From the NCBI GenBank assembly GCA_946183915.1, contig CAMHDJ010000011.1, positions 1-64,000 on the forward strand: a stretch of DNA of 64,000 bases. Reading direction: 5' to 3'. Made by a program: the position numbers and the translations under genes. Of the stretch, positions 17,324 through 26,175 are shown in pieces; position 1 is the stretch's first letter, and every line of letters starts with the position of its first letter. The DNA comes from an uncultured Bacteroidales bacterium (GTDB taxonomy: Bacteria; Bacteroidota; Bacteroidia; Bacteroidales; P3). Below the pieces are notes generated by a model that did not search any database, was not told the origin of the DNA, and worked only from the letters and a program-made list of their open reading frames with translations.

Positions 17324-17724
17324 CGGCGCTTCTTGCTGGCCTCCTTGGCCTCGACGGTCATGGTGGCATGGGGCACGATGCGCAGACGCTCCTTGGGAAT
17401 GAGCTTGCCCGTGGCCTGGCAGATGCCGTAGGTGCCGTTTTCGATACGGATCAGGGCGGCCCTGAGGTCACGGATGAACTTCTGCTGGCGGGCGGCAAGC
17501 TTCTGGTTTTCCTCTTTCAGGAGCACGTTGCTCCCCTCTTCGAGGGTCTTGAAGGTGGGGGCCGTGTCGGAGGCCTCGTTCTCATTGCCGGCCACAGCCT
17601 GCTGCAGCAGTTCCAGGTCCTTCTCAGCCTTGGCTATCTTGTCGAGAATCAACTCCTTGAATTCCTGCAACTCTTCGGGCGAGTAGCGGTTCTTTTCTAC
17701 ATTGGGGGCGATTTTCTTTTCCAT
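17320..17724 (-). CDS. TraR/DksA family protein without intact zinc finger
   Basis: A 134-residue protein of the DksA/TraR fold: an N-terminal coiled-coil hairpin (residues about 15-85, EELQEFKELILDKIAKAEKD onward) and a C-terminal zinc-finger-like segment YGICQATGKLIPKERLRIVP. DksA-type proteins bind the secondary channel of RNA polymerase and tune transcription. The usual CxxC...CxxC is reduced to a single Cys, as in other Bacteroidetes members, so zinc binding is unlikely. The ATG at 17724 is preferred; upstream in-frame codons lie in the promoter region. It ends in convergent overlap with the ABC gene. Confidence 0.88.
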   Translation of the reverse strand: MEKKIAPNVEKNRYSPEELQEFKELILDKIAKAEKDLELLQQAVAGNENEASDTAPTFKTLEEGSNVLLKEENQKLAARQQKFIRDLRAALIRIENGTYGICQATGKLIPKERLRIVPHATMTVEAKEASKKRR

Positions 17725-17747
17725 AGGTCTTTCGGTTTTTAACGAAG

Positions 17748-17755
17748 CAAAATTA
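17748..17755 (-). promoter_or_regulatory. Possible -7 box of the DksA-like gene
   Basis: Reverse-strand TAATTTTG matches TAnnTTTG, 23 bases before the ATG at 17724. No clear -33 TTTG at 19 bp. Confidence 0.4.
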
Positions 17756-17794
17756 TATACTTTTTCTGACATGAAGACAGAAAACATTTCAACA

Positions 17795-18328
17795 CTATTT
17801 GTTCACATCGTCCAGATACAACTCTATCAACCCGTTAGGAACCGTGATAAAGATGGTTTTTAACACTCGGTCCACCCGGTCGATCACCTGATCGATGACG
17901 GGGATGAGTATCTCGGTGCCGTTTTTCAACACTCGGAAGAGGGGTTGTGCGGGGTATTCGAGCACCTGGTCGAGGATGCCGATGTCGCCATGCACGCTGT
18001 CCACCACCCGGAAGCCGACCACCTCGTGGTAGTAGAAGCGGTTGCCTTCGAGCTTGGGCAACAGGTCGAGCGGCAGGTAGAGCTCGCGGCCCACGAGAGC
18101 CAGGGCCTCGTCGGGGCTGAGTTCGTCGAAGGTGACCACGGCCCGGTTGCCGTTGAGCTGGTCGATATGGAAGAAGTGCGGCACCAGCTGGCCCTTGATC
18201 TCGACAAAAGCCGAGTCGAGTTCGCTGTACTCCTCGGGGCTGTCCACGTCGAGGAAGAGTTGCACCTGTCCCTTCACCCCCCAGGGTTTGCTGATGCGGC
18301 CCAGATAGAAGCAGTCGTCGATTTTCAT
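17795..18328 (-). CDS. rimM: Ribosome maturation factor RimM
   Basis: A 177-residue protein that helps mature the 30S head and binds ribosomal protein S19. The N-terminal beta-barrel begins YLGRISKPWGVKGQVQLFLD (the family usually has GKxxGxHGxxG here) and the PRC-barrel half includes FYYHEVVGFRVVD and LIPVIDQVIDRVD. It is separated from rpsP upstream by a strong terminator, so it may have its own promoter or depend on read-through. The ATG at 18328 is preferred over an upstream in-frame start that would overlap the terminator. Confidence 0.93.
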   Translation of the reverse strand: MKIDDCFYLGRISKPWGVKGQVQLFLDVDSPEEYSELDSAFVEIKGQLVPHFFHIDQLNGNRAVVTFDELSPDEALALVGRELYLPLDLLPKLEGNRFYYHEVVGFRVVDSVHGDIGILDQVLEYPAQPLFRVLKNGTEILIPVIDQVIDRVDRVLKTIFITVPNGLIELYLDDVNK

Positions 18329-18380
18329 AACATTCGTTTTCACACAGAACGCCGTTCGGGCCGTTTTATTGCGCGAGGGC

Positions 18381-18414
18381 AAAAAAGAAGGAAGCGCTTG
18401 CGGGCGCTTCCTTC
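18381..18414 (-). terminator. Rho-independent terminator after rpsP
   Basis: GAAGGAAGCGC (18387-18397) pairs with GCGCTTCCTTC (18404-18414) and, on the reverse strand, is followed by a run of six T. It ends the rpsP transcript before rimM. Confidence 0.88.
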
Positions 18415-18440
18415 AGAATATGCATGTCGATCGACAGGCC

Positions 18441-18992
18441 TCAGGCCTCGGCGGGAGCTTCGGTCTCGGCGGCAGGCTCGGCATTCTCGGCGGCTTCGGC
18501 CTCGGCCTTGGCGGCAGCGGCGGCCTCGGCGGCAGCCTGACGCTTGGCGGCGACGGCGGCAGCCTTCGTCTCGTTGGCCTTCTTCTCGGCCTCGAGGCGA
18601 GCCTTGCGGGTGTTGCGGGCGTCGTTCTCGACGTTGCTCTTCTTGCTGTTGATCTTGGCCTCTTTGGCCTGGAGCCACTCGTTGAAGCGCACATCGGCCG
18701 TCTCCTGGCTGATGGCACCCTTCTCGACGCCCACCTGGAGGTGGCGGCGCAGCAGGACACCCTTGTAGGAGAGGATGTGGCGAACGGTGTCGCTCGGTTG
18801 AGCACCATTCTTCACCCATTCGACAGCGCGGTCGAAGTTGAGATCGATGGTGGCGGGGTTGGTCAGCGGATTGTAGGTGCCCAGTTTCTCGATAAATCTT
18901 CCATCGCGAGGTGCACGACCATCCGCAACAACGATGTGGTAGAAAGGTTGATTCTTTTTACCATGACGTTGCAGTCTAATTCTTGCAGGCAT
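18441..18992 (-). CDS. rpsP: 30S ribosomal protein S16 with acidic tail
   Basis: A 183-residue S16. Residues 1-85 are the conserved core ([45 protein letters not shown]). About 95 further residues form a Lys/Ala/Glu-rich, low-complexity C-terminal extension ending [12 protein letters not shown]. Bacteroidetes S16 proteins are often extended, but the Ala/Glu tail here is long. It is monocistronic: a strong promoter upstream and a terminator downstream. Confidence 0.97.
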   Translation of the reverse strand: MPARIRLQRHGKKNQPFYHIVVADGRAPRDGRFIEKLGTYNPLTNPATIDLNFDRAVEWVKNGAQPSDTVRHILSYKGVLLRRHLQVGVEKGAISQETADVRFNEWLQAKEAKINSKKSNVENDARNTRKARLEAEKKANETKAAAVAAKRQAAAEAAAAAKAEAEAAENAEPAAETEAPAEA

Positions 18993-19045
18993 AATTGTTT
19001 GTTTTTTAGTTAGTTATTACAATTTGTCGTTCTACTGACGAAATG

Positions 19046-19076
19046 CAAAGATACAACTTTTTTCTCATCTGGCAAA
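19046..19076 (-). promoter_or_regulatory. Promoter of rpsP
   Basis: Reverse-strand TTTG (19073-19076), 19-bp spacer, TATCTTTG (19046-19053): an exact Bacteroides-type promoter 54 bases before the ATG. Array 2 of 11-bp repeats begins about 55 bases further upstream. Confidence 0.9.
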
Positions 19077-19131
19077 AAATATTTGCAAATTGGCATCCTT
19101 TTCTCCCCGCCCGGGCCGCTCGTCGCGGCGC

Positions 19132-19261
19132 CATCCCCTCTGCATCCCCTCTGCATCCCCTCTGCATCATCTCTGCATCATCCAGGCATCATCCAGGCAT
19201 CAACTAGGCATCATCTAGGCATCATCTAGGCATCAACTAGGCATCATCCAGGCATCGCACC
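19132..19261 (+). repeat. Degenerate 11-bp direct repeat array 2
   Basis: About twelve GCATCnnnnnn units in the order CCCTCT, CCCTCT, CCCTCT, ATCTCT, ATCCAG, ATCCAG, AACTAG, ATCTAG, ATCTAG, AACTAG, ATCCAG. It sits between the divergent rpsP and glmM genes with its CCCTCT end towards the rpsP promoter. Confidence 0.9.
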
Positions 19262-19298
19262 CTGGTTTATGCACCGTCAATCTTTTTCTTCCGCATCG

Positions 19299-19326
19299 CA
19301 CAATATTCGGGCCCGGCGTGCGTTAT
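19299..19326 (+). promoter_or_regulatory. Candidate alternative-sigma promoter of glmM
   Basis: CACAAT (19299-19304), 16 bp, CGTTAT (19321-19326). No TAnnTTTG box is seen between here and the ATG at 19369. Predicted leader about 36 bases. Confidence 0.45.
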
Positions 19327-19368
19327 AAGGCGAAATATGCGCGTAATACAAATAAAAAAGATACTAAC

Positions 19369-20757
19369 ATGAGTCTCATCAAATCCATTTCCGGCATCCG
19401 CGGCACCATCGGCGGACCGGCAGGCGAGGGCCTGACACCCCTCGACGTTGTGAAATTCACTTCGGCTTTTGCCACCTTCCTCAAGGGCGCCCATCCCGGA
19501 CGCCGCCTGCGCCTGGCTGTGGGCCGCGACGCCCGCCTGAGCGGTGCCATGGTGGACCGCCTGGTCGTCGCCACCCTGCAAGGCATGGGGGTCGACGTGC
19601 TGGAGACCGGCCTGAGCACCACGCCGACCACCGAGATGACCGTCATCGACGGCCACTGCGACGGCGGCATCATCATCACCGCCAGCCACAATCCCATGCA
19701 CTGGAACGCCCTCAAGCTGCTCAACGCGCGGGGCGAGTTCATCTCCGACGCCGAGGGCAAGGAGGTGCTGCGCCTGGCCGAGAGCGGCGAGGTCAACTAC
19801 GCCGAGGTGGACGACCTGGGACAGGTGACGGTGGAGGAAGACTGGATCGACCGCCACATCGAGCGCGTGCTCGGCCTGGAGCTGGTCGACGTGGAGGCCA
19901 TCCGCAAGGCGGGCTTCAAGGTGGCGGTGGACGCCGTCAACTCGACCGGCGGCCTGGCCATCCCGCGCCTGCTGCGCCGCCTGGGCGTGAAGGAGGTGGT
20001 GGAGCTCAACTGCGAGCCCACGGGCCACTTCGCCCACAACCCCGAACCCATCCCGCAGAACCTCACCCAGATCAGCGACTGCGTGCGGCAGAACGGCTGC
20101 GACCTGGGCGTGGTGGTCGACCCCGACGTGGACCGTCTGGCCCTGGTGTGCGAAACGGGCGAGATGTTCGGCGAGGAGTACACACTGGTCTCGGTGGCCG
20201 ACTACGTGCTGCAGCACACGCCGGGCAACACGGTGAGCAACCTCTCGTCGAGCCGTGCGCTGCGCGACGTGACGCGCCGCTACGCGGGTTGCGAGTACAA
20301 CGCCGCCGCCGTGGGCGAGGTGAACGTAACGACGCTGATGCGCCAGACCGGCGCCGTCATCGGCGGCGAGGGCAACGGCGGCGTCATCTACCCCGCCCTG
20401 CACTACGGCCGCGACGCCCTGGTGGGCGTGGCCCTCTTCCTCACCCTCCTGGCCAAGAGCGGCAAGAAGGTGAGCGAACTCCGCAAAACCTACCCCGAAT
20501 ACATCATCTCGAAGAACCGCAAGGACCTGACGCCCGACATGGACGTCGACGCCCTGCTGGCCAAGGTGGCCAAGCTCTACAGCGGCATGGCCGGCGTGGA
20601 GAAGGTGACCACCATCGACGGTGTGAAGATCGACTTCGCCGACGGCTGGGTGCACCTGCGCAAGAGCAACACCGAGCCCATCATCCGCATCTACTCCGAG
20701 GCCGCCAACGAGGCAGGCGCCAACGAGCTGGCCCAGCAGGTGATGCAGCAGATCTAA
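19369..20757 (+). CDS. glmM: Phosphoglucosamine mutase
   Basis: A 462-residue phosphohexomutase that converts glucosamine-6-phosphate to glucosamine-1-phosphate for peptidoglycan and LPS precursors. The N-terminus SLIKSISGIRGTIGG is typical. The phosphoserine loop is ITASHNPMHWNALK with Ser at about residue 104, the metal loop is DPDVDRLA, the sugar loop GGEGNGGVI, and the C-terminal phosphate loop RKSNTEPIIRIY. The ATG at 19369 gives the standard N-terminus. A strong terminator follows. Confidence 0.94.
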   Translation: MSLIKSISGIRGTIGGPAGEGLTPLDVVKFTSAFATFLKGAHPGRRLRLAVGRDARLSGAMVDRLVVATLQGMGVDVLETGLSTTPTTEMTVIDGHCDGGIIITASHNPMHWNALKLLNARGEFISDAEGKEVLRLAESGEVNYAEVDDLGQVTVEEDWIDRHIERVLGLELVDVEAIRKAGFKVAVDAVNSTGGLAIPRLLRRLGVKEVVELNCEPTGHFAHNPEPIPQNLTQISDCVRQNGCDLGVVVDPDVDRLALVCETGEMFGEEYTLVSVADYVLQHTPGNTVSNLSSSRALRDVTRRYAGCEYNAAAVGEVNVTTLMRQTGAVIGGEGNGGVIYPALHYGRDALVGVALFLTLLAKSGKKVSELRKTYPEYIISKNRKDLTPDMDVDALLAKVAKLYSGMAGVEKVTTIDGVKIDFADGWVHLRKSNTEPIIRIYSEAANEAGANELAQQVMQQI

Positions 20758-20770
20758 ACAGCTACATAAA

Positions 20771-20804
20771 CAAGAAAGCCCCGCCGGATGGCGGGGCTTT
20801 CTTG
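20771..20804. terminator. Bidirectional terminator between glmM and the PspC gene
   Basis: A perfect 15-bp stem (20771-20785 with 20790-20804) around the loop GGAT, flanked by A- and T-rich sequence on both sides. It can serve glmM and the convergent reverse-strand operon. Confidence 0.9.
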
Positions 20805-20806
20805 TT

Positions 20807-21019
20807 TTACTGATTTTCTATCCGGTTGTCCTCCGGGGCGGCGATCCAGACAATCAGGTAGGCCCAGAAGCCGAGGCTTCCACAGAGGAGGGCGACGAGG
20901 AAGAGGATGCGGATCACAGTGGGATCCACGTTGAGATACTTGGCCAGGCCGCCACAGACGCCGGCGATGCGGCGGTCGGTGGTGCTACGGGTCAGGCGGC
21001 GATAGGTGTTGTTTTCCAT
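20807..21019 (-). CDS. PspC domain membrane protein
   Basis: A 70-residue protein that is essentially a single PspC domain: RRLTRSTTDRRIAGVCGGLA, then KYLNVDPTVIRILFLV and one or two membrane helices ending FWAYLIVWIAAPE. PspC-domain proteins take part in envelope-stress signalling in other bacteria; a stand-alone copy is common in Bacteroidetes and its role is not known. It starts 23 bases after the M3 peptidase stop and ends at the shared terminator. Confidence 0.92.
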   Translation of the reverse strand: MENNTYRRLTRSTTDRRIAGVCGGLAKYLNVDPTVIRILFLVALLCGSLGFWAYLIVWIAAPEDNRIENQ

Positions 21020-21042
21020 AGGACAGGACTATTGTTTGATGG

Positions 21043-23073
21043 TTACTTTGCAGGAACAAACCCTTTGCGTACCAGCAGGGCCTTCGGGCTGGGATCCTGG
21101 CCGCGGAACTGGCGGTAGAGCTCCATCGGCTCGACGGTGTTGCCGCTCGCCAGCAGGTGGCGGAACTTGCGGGCCAGTTCGGGGTTGAAGAGGTCGCCGC
21201 TCTCGGCGAAGGCGCTGAAGGCGTCGGCGTCGAGGATGGCCGTCCAGGTGTAGGAGTAGTAGCCCGCGTCGTAGCCGGTAGTGAAGATGTGCTGGAAGTA
21301 GGGGCTGCGATAACGGCTGATGATCTCGGGGATGAGGCCGATTTTCTGCATGGCATGCTCCTCGAACTGCAGCGGGTCGATGGCCTGCTTCTCCTTGATG
21401 GAATAGTAGTCCATGTCGAGCAGCGAGGCGGCCAGCAGTTCGGTGGTCATGAAGCCCTGGCCGTAGGTCTGGGCGGCGGCAATCTTCTCAATCAGGGCGT
21501 CGGGGATGGCCTCGCCGGTCTGATAGTGGTGCGCATACATCTTCATCACCTGCGGATGGCGGCACCAGTTCTCCATCACCTGCGAAGGAAGCTCCACAAA
21601 GTCGCGGGGCACGTTGGTTCCGGCCAGCGAGGGGTAGGTGCAGTTGGAGAGCAAGCCGTGGAGGGCGTGGCCAAACTCGTGGAAGAGGGTCTCGCTCTCG
21701 TCGAAGTTCAGCAGCGACGGACGGTCGGCGGTGGGCTTGGTGAAGTTGCACACCACCTGGATGATGGGCATGACGTTCCGGCCGTCAAGGGTGCGATGCT
21801 GGCCGCGGAACTCGGTCATCCAGGCGCCGCTGCGTTTGCTGGCGCGGGGGTGGAAGTCCATGTAGAGGATGCCCACGGTGGAGTCACCCTCCATCACCTC
21901 GAAGCAGCGGGCCTCCTTGTCGTAGGTAGGCAGGTCGGTACGCTCCTTGAAGGTCAAACCATACAGCTTGTTGGCCACCATGAAGGCGCCCTCGCGGACG
22001 CTGTCGAGGGCAAAGTAGGGACGGACCTCGGCGTCGTCGATGGCATATTTCTCCACGCGATACTTCTCGGCGTAGTAGCGCCAGTCCCAGGGCTGGAGCT
22101 TGGCACCGGGCTCGTCTTTCTCAAGCATCTTCTGGTAGATGTCGCGTTCTTGCTTGGCCACCTTGAGGGCCGGCTCCCAGATGTCCATCAGACAGCTGTA
22201 GACGTTGGCGGGCGTCTTGGCCAGGCAGTCGTCGAGCACCCAGTCGGCATGGGTGGGGAAGCCGAGAATATTGGCGCGCTCGAGGCGGAGGTTGACCAGG
22301 GTGTCGATGATCTTGGTGTTGTCAAACTCGCCCTCGCAGCAGCGGTCGGCGTAGGCGTGCCACACCTCCTCGCGCAGCTTGCGGTCGGTGCAGCTCTGCA
22401 TGAAGGGCTCCCAGGTGGGGACGTCGAGGGTCACCTTGCTGCCGTCGGGCAGCTCCTTGGCATAGGCGTTGGTGGCCTTGAGCACGTTCTGCGCGAAGCG
22501 GAGGGTGAGCGAGGCAATCTGTTCGTTGAGTTCGCGGAAGCGTGCCTGCTGCGCTTCGGGCACATTGGCGCCGCCACGGACGAAGCCTTTGTAGTGTTCC
22601 TCGAGCAGGCGACGCTGCTCAGGGCTAAGGTTGAGGCCCTCGCGCTGGTCGTAGACGGCCTTGATGCGGGCGAAGAGGGCCGCGTTGAGGGCGATGTCGT
22701 CCTCGTGGGCCGAGAGCATCGGGGTCACCTCCTCGGCTATTGCTTCCATCTCAGGGCTGTTTTCGCACTCGGAGAGGTTGAAGAAGACGCCGCTGACGTC
22801 CTGCAGCAGCTGGCCACTGTACTCGTAGGCGAGGACGGTGTTCTCGAAGGTCGGCGCCTCGGGGTTGTTGACGATGCTGTCGATCTCGGCCTTCTGGCGG
22901 CGCATACCCTCCTCGAAGGCGGGCAGGTAGTGTTCGGTCTTGATGCGGGAGAAGTCGGGGATTTCGTAGGGAGTGTTCCACTCGCTGAAGAAGGGGTTTT
23001 CCATTGTCTTTTTGTCTTTGCAGCCAGCCGCCAGCACGAGGGCTGCGGCAGCGACGATTAATGTACGTTTCAT
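21043..23073 (-). CDS. dcp: M3 family zinc peptidase (peptidyl-dipeptidase Dcp-like) lipoprotein
   Basis: A 676-residue M3 metallopeptidase. A lipoprotein signal (VLAAGC, Cys18) is followed by the long helical M3 fold. The active site FHEFGHALHG supplies HExxH, and the downstream Glu lies in the FVELPSQVMENW segment. Length and the opening NPFFSEWNTPYEIPDF match Bacteroidetes Dcp-like enzymes, which release dipeptides from peptide C-termini. It follows the TlpA-like gene after 3 bases, so both are cotranscribed, perhaps for peptide handling in the periplasm. Confidence 0.93.
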   Translation of the reverse strand: MKRTLIVAAAALVLAAGCKDKKTMENPFFSEWNTPYEIPDFSRIKTEHYLPAFEEGMRRQKAEIDSIVNNPEAPTFENTVLAYEYSGQLLQDVSGVFFNLSECENSPEMEAIAEEVTPMLSAHEDDIALNAALFARIKAVYDQREGLNLSPEQRRLLEEHYKGFVRGGANVPEAQQARFRELNEQIASLTLRFAQNVLKATNAYAKELPDGSKVTLDVPTWEPFMQSCTDRKLREEVWHAYADRCCEGEFDNTKIIDTLVNLRLERANILGFPTHADWVLDDCLAKTPANVYSCLMDIWEPALKVAKQERDIYQKMLEKDEPGAKLQPWDWRYYAEKYRVEKYAIDDAEVRPYFALDSVREGAFMVANKLYGLTFKERTDLPTYDKEARCFEVMEGDSTVGILYMDFHPRASKRSGAWMTEFRGQHRTLDGRNVMPIIQVVCNFTKPTADRPSLLNFDESETLFHEFGHALHGLLSNCTYPSLAGTNVPRDFVELPSQVMENWCRHPQVMKMYAHHYQTGEAIPDALIEKIAAAQTYGQGFMTTELLAASLLDMDYYSIKEKQAIDPLQFEEHAMQKIGLIPEIISRYRSPYFQHIFTTGYDAGYYSYTWTAILDADAFSAFAESGDLFNPELARKFRHLLASGNTVEPMELYRQFRGQDPSPKALLVRKGFVPAK

Positions 23074-23076
23074 TGT

Positions 23077-24465
23077 TTATAATTGTTTACAGATGGTCTC
23101 CAGAAGCGCGGCGTCGAGCTTCTTGGCGATGAACTTATGGGTTTCGTTTTCGATGAGGTATATCTGGGGTGTGGTCTCGATGTCGTAGACCTCGCGCCAG
23201 TCGACGTTGGCCTCGCCGCCGTTGAGGTTGATCCACCGCGGGTGGGTCATGCCGTGGTCGACCAGGAATTTCTTCCACTTCTCGATGGTGTGCTCCTCGG
23301 GTTCGCTGAGGATGGCGAAGGCCGTCATGTCGACCGAGTCGGCCATCCGCTCGAAGACCTTGTAGATCTCGGGGATGATCGTGCGGCAGTGGCCGCAGGT
23401 GGGGCTCCAGAAGAGGAGCAGCGTGTAGCGGCCCGGCATGTGGTGCAGCGACCACACGCGCCGGGTGGTGTCGAAGAGGATGAGCTCCGGCGCCTCGCGA
23501 CCCACCAGCAGTCGCTCCCACTTGGTGGCCCGCGTCACCTGCTCGTCGATCACCGACGGCGAGAGGAACGGCACCTTGCCGGTGGCGAAGTAGCGCTGCA
23601 CCAGGTGCACGTAGATCTCGTCGTAGACCATGATGTGGCTCTGCAGGTACTTCTCCGTCAGCCGCAGCACGAGCCACTTGTAGACCTCCTGGGCCGGTTG
23701 CGACCGGTCGATCAGCGTATCGAGCAGCGGGATGGCCATCTCGGGCGAGAGGCCCTGCATGTGCTTCTCCACGTAGTCGTTCACCCGGTTGTAGAACACC
23801 ATGCGGGGGGTACGGATGATGAAGTCATCGTCGAGCGGCACGTTGTCGAAGTAGTGGTGCATGAAGTGGAAGTAGCGGTCGTTGCCCTTCAGGCTGTCGG
23901 GCGGCATGTCGGGGTCCTTGGTGGCCTTCATCAGGCGCGACAGCATGGCATCGGGGTGGCGGGCGATGAAGTCGAGCCGCACCGTGTCGACACGCTTCAG
24001 GGTCCGGTTGCGGAAGTCGAGGAAGGCCGCCGAGTCCATCTCGGCCTGCGCCGCGTCGATCTGGGCGTAGAGCGCCTCGGTCGAACGGTTGAAGTTGAAG
24101 AAAAGCGTGTTCTGCTGCGAGCCGCTCACCTCCATGTTGCGCTTCCAGTCGCGATCGTCGGTGTGGAACTTGAAGACGGGTTTCTCGCGGTAGACCACAA
24201 AGTCGACGAAGCGGCCCCGGCCGTCGGTGAAGTAGTACATGCCGGGCTGGAGCTCGCGATCACCCTCGAAGACGAACTTGCCGCGGCCGTTATTGAACGC
24301 CGTGTCGAGCACGCGCAGACTCTCGGCATAGTAGTAGCCCACAATGAGCATCGAGTCCTTGCTGCCATCCACCTGCAGGGTGAACCGGTAGCCCCCCTTG
24401 GCCGCCGCACCCAGCGACAGCACCAGCAGCGCGGCACAGAGTGCCATTCTTTTCATTGCTTTCAT
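23077..24465 (-). CDS. Exported protein with C-terminal TlpA/thioredoxin-like domain
   Basis: A 462-residue exported protein (signal peptide about 22 residues, ending GAAAKG). Residues about 25-320 resemble the N-terminal part of Bacteroidetes DUF4369/DUF5106-type proteins (VLDTAFNNGRGKFVFEGD). Residues from about 325 are thioredoxin-like: YTLLLFWSPTCGHCRTIIPE gives the CxxC at about 353-356 and ETTPQIYLI the cis-Pro. Such proteins act as thiol-disulfide reductases in the periplasm. Start at 24465 or in-frame 24456. It heads the operon with the M3 peptidase and PspC genes and is preceded by the CACAAT-like motif and element copy 3. Confidence 0.85.
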   Translation of the reverse strand: MKAMKRMALCAALLVLSLGAAAKGGYRFTLQVDGSKDSMLIVGYYYAESLRVLDTAFNNGRGKFVFEGDRELQPGMYYFTDGRGRFVDFVVYREKPVFKFHTDDRDWKRNMEVSGSQQNTLFFNFNRSTEALYAQIDAAQAEMDSAAFLDFRNRTLKRVDTVRLDFIARHPDAMLSRLMKATKDPDMPPDSLKGNDRYFHFMHHYFDNVPLDDDFIIRTPRMVFYNRVNDYVEKHMQGLSPEMAIPLLDTLIDRSQPAQEVYKWLVLRLTEKYLQSHIMVYDEIYVHLVQRYFATGKVPFLSPSVIDEQVTRATKWERLLVGREAPELILFDTTRRVWSLHHMPGRYTLLLFWSPTCGHCRTIIPEIYKVFERMADSVDMTAFAILSEPEEHTIEKWKKFLVDHGMTHPRWINLNGGEANVDWREVYDIETTPQIYLIENETHKFIAKKLDAALLETICKQL

Positions 24466-24475
24466 ACAATTTTCG

Positions 24476-24503
24476 TTAACGTAGATCCGATTTAATTATT
24501 GTT
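24476..24503 (-). promoter_or_regulatory. Candidate alternative-sigma promoter of the TlpA-like operon
   Basis: Reverse strand: AACAAT, 16 bp, CGTTAA. It differs from the forward examples at one base in each block but keeps the same spacing. Transcription would start only a few bases before the ATG at 24465. Confidence 0.4.
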
Positions 24504-24612
24504 CGCACGACCCCTATAAGACGCTCCGAAGGGGTCGGATGGGTCATTCTTTAACATTATTTATGATTTTTACGCACCCGCCCCCGGACGGCCGTCTATT
24601 TTCCCTCCCCGT

Positions 24613-24840
24613 CGACCCCTCCGAAACGCCCATGGTTCCTAGGTGCCTCCGTGATGACTCCCTGATGACTCCCTGATGACTCTCTTAAAACCAGGGCAAA
24701 ATCCTTGCCCTGTCAGCGTTTTGCGAGTTTTCCAGCATGGTTTGCACACCTCTGGAAGGCCAAACGTCTCGTTTAGAAATAGTTGAATGTGCAAATTAGA
24801 TCGTGCACGATCAAATTTTTTGACTTAAATTAACTTAAAT
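24613..24840 (-). repeat. Composite intergenic element, copy 3 (reverse)
   Basis: Reverse-complement copy with palindrome core GATCGTGCACGATC (24799-24812, outer bases decayed on one side), the 17-codon frame at 24685-24738 and 11-bp units ending in the GGAGGGG tail. It begins next to the mnmE stop and is oriented towards the TlpA-like gene. Confidence 0.8.
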
Positions 24841-24843
24841 GTA

Positions 24844-26175
24844 CTATTTGCCGATGCAGAAACGGGAGAAGATGTTGCCCAGCACGTCGTCGGTGGCCAC
24901 CTCGCCGGTGATGGTGCCAAGGTGGTAGAGGGCGTCGCGGAGGTCGACGGCAACGAGGTCGGCAGGCATGCCGCCCTGCAGCCCGTCGTCGGCCTGACGG
25001 AGGGCTTCCTGCACGCGCAGGAGGGCGTCGCGGTGGCGCACGTTGCTCAGCAGCACCTCGTCGCCTTGGGGCAGCGCACGGCGCACAGCTTGGAGCATGG
25101 CGTCGCGCAGGCGGTCGAGCCCGTCGCCGGTGCGTGCCGAGACGGCGAGGGCGCCGGCGGGGCCGTCGGGGAGGGCCAGGTCGCTCTTGTTGAGCACCAC
25201 AATCAACTGCTGCCCTTGGAGGTCGAGCTGCGGCTCGCGCCAGGGGGTGGATGCGTCGTGCACGTAGAGCACGAGGCGGGCCTGGCGGAGGGCCCGGAGC
25301 GAGCGCTCGACGCCCTGGGCCTCGACGGCGTCGGCGGTGCGGCGCAGGCCGGCGGTGTCGATGAAGCGGAAGGTGATGCCGTCGAGGGTGAGGAGTTCCT
25401 CGATGGTGTCGCGCGTGGTGCCGGGAACGTCGCTGACGATGGCGCGGTCGTCGCCGAGCAGGGCGTTGAGGAGCGACGATTTGCCGGCGTTGGGGGCGCC
25501 GACGATGGCCACGGGCACCCCCTGTTTGAGGGCGTTGCCGGCGGCAAAGGAGTCGATGAGGGTGGCGAGCTGGCGGTCGAGGGTAGCCAGGAGTCGGCGC
25601 AGCTCGTGGCGGTCGGCAAACTCGACGTCTTCCTGCGAGAAGTCGAGCTCGAGCTCGAGGAGCGAGGTGAGGTCGAGGAGCTGCTGCCGGAGGAGGCGGA
25701 GCCTGTCGGCATAGCCACCGCGCAGCTGGCTGACAGCCAGGCGGTGCTGGGCGGGGGTGACGGCGTCGATGAGGTCGGCGACGGCTTCGGCCTGCGAGAG
25801 GTTGAGGCGCCCGTGGAGGAAGGCGCGCAGGGTGTACTCGCCCGGCTCGGCCAGACGGGCGCCGGAGTCGACGAGGGCCTGGACGAGGGCCTGCTGCACG
25901 TAGCGCGAACCGTGGCAGGAGAGTTCGACGGTGGGCTCGCCAGTGTAGCCGCAGGGGTAGTAGATGGCGATGCCGTCGTCGAGGTAACTCTCGCGTTCAG
26001 CAGGGTCGGCGGACTGGAGGAAGCGGCAATAGACGGCGCGGCGCGGCGGCAGGGCACTGACCGAGAGGTGGGCCAGGGCGATGGAAAGGGCGTCGGGGCC
26101 GCTGAGACGTACGACGGCGATGCCGCCCACCCCGGCGGGGGTGGCGATGGCTACGATGGTATCACTCGGCTGCAT
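24844..26175 (-). CDS. mnmE: tRNA modification GTPase MnmE
   Basis: A 443-residue GTPase that, with MnmG, forms cmnm5U at the wobble position of certain tRNAs. The N-terminal folate-binding domain starts DTIVAIATPAGVGGIAVVRL; the GTPase domain (about 215-370) has G1 GAPNAGKSS, G2/G3 GTTRDTIEE and DTAG, G4 NKSD; the C-terminus is the invariant FSRFCIGK with the functional Cys. The ATG at 26175 gives the standard N-terminus and overlaps the upstream gene by 14 bases. Confidence 0.96.
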   Translation of the reverse strand: MQPSDTIVAIATPAGVGGIAVVRLSGPDALSIALAHLSVSALPPRRAVYCRFLQSADPAERESYLDDGIAIYYPCGYTGEPTVELSCHGSRYVQQALVQALVDSGARLAEPGEYTLRAFLHGRLNLSQAEAVADLIDAVTPAQHRLAVSQLRGGYADRLRLLRQQLLDLTSLLELELDFSQEDVEFADRHELRRLLATLDRQLATLIDSFAAGNALKQGVPVAIVGAPNAGKSSLLNALLGDDRAIVSDVPGTTRDTIEELLTLDGITFRFIDTAGLRRTADAVEAQGVERSLRALRQARLVLYVHDASTPWREPQLDLQGQQLIVVLNKSDLALPDGPAGALAVSARTGDGLDRLRDAMLQAVRRALPQGDEVLLSNVRHRDALLRVQEALRQADDGLQGGMPADLVAVDLRDALYHLGTITGEVATDDVLGNIFSRFCIGK

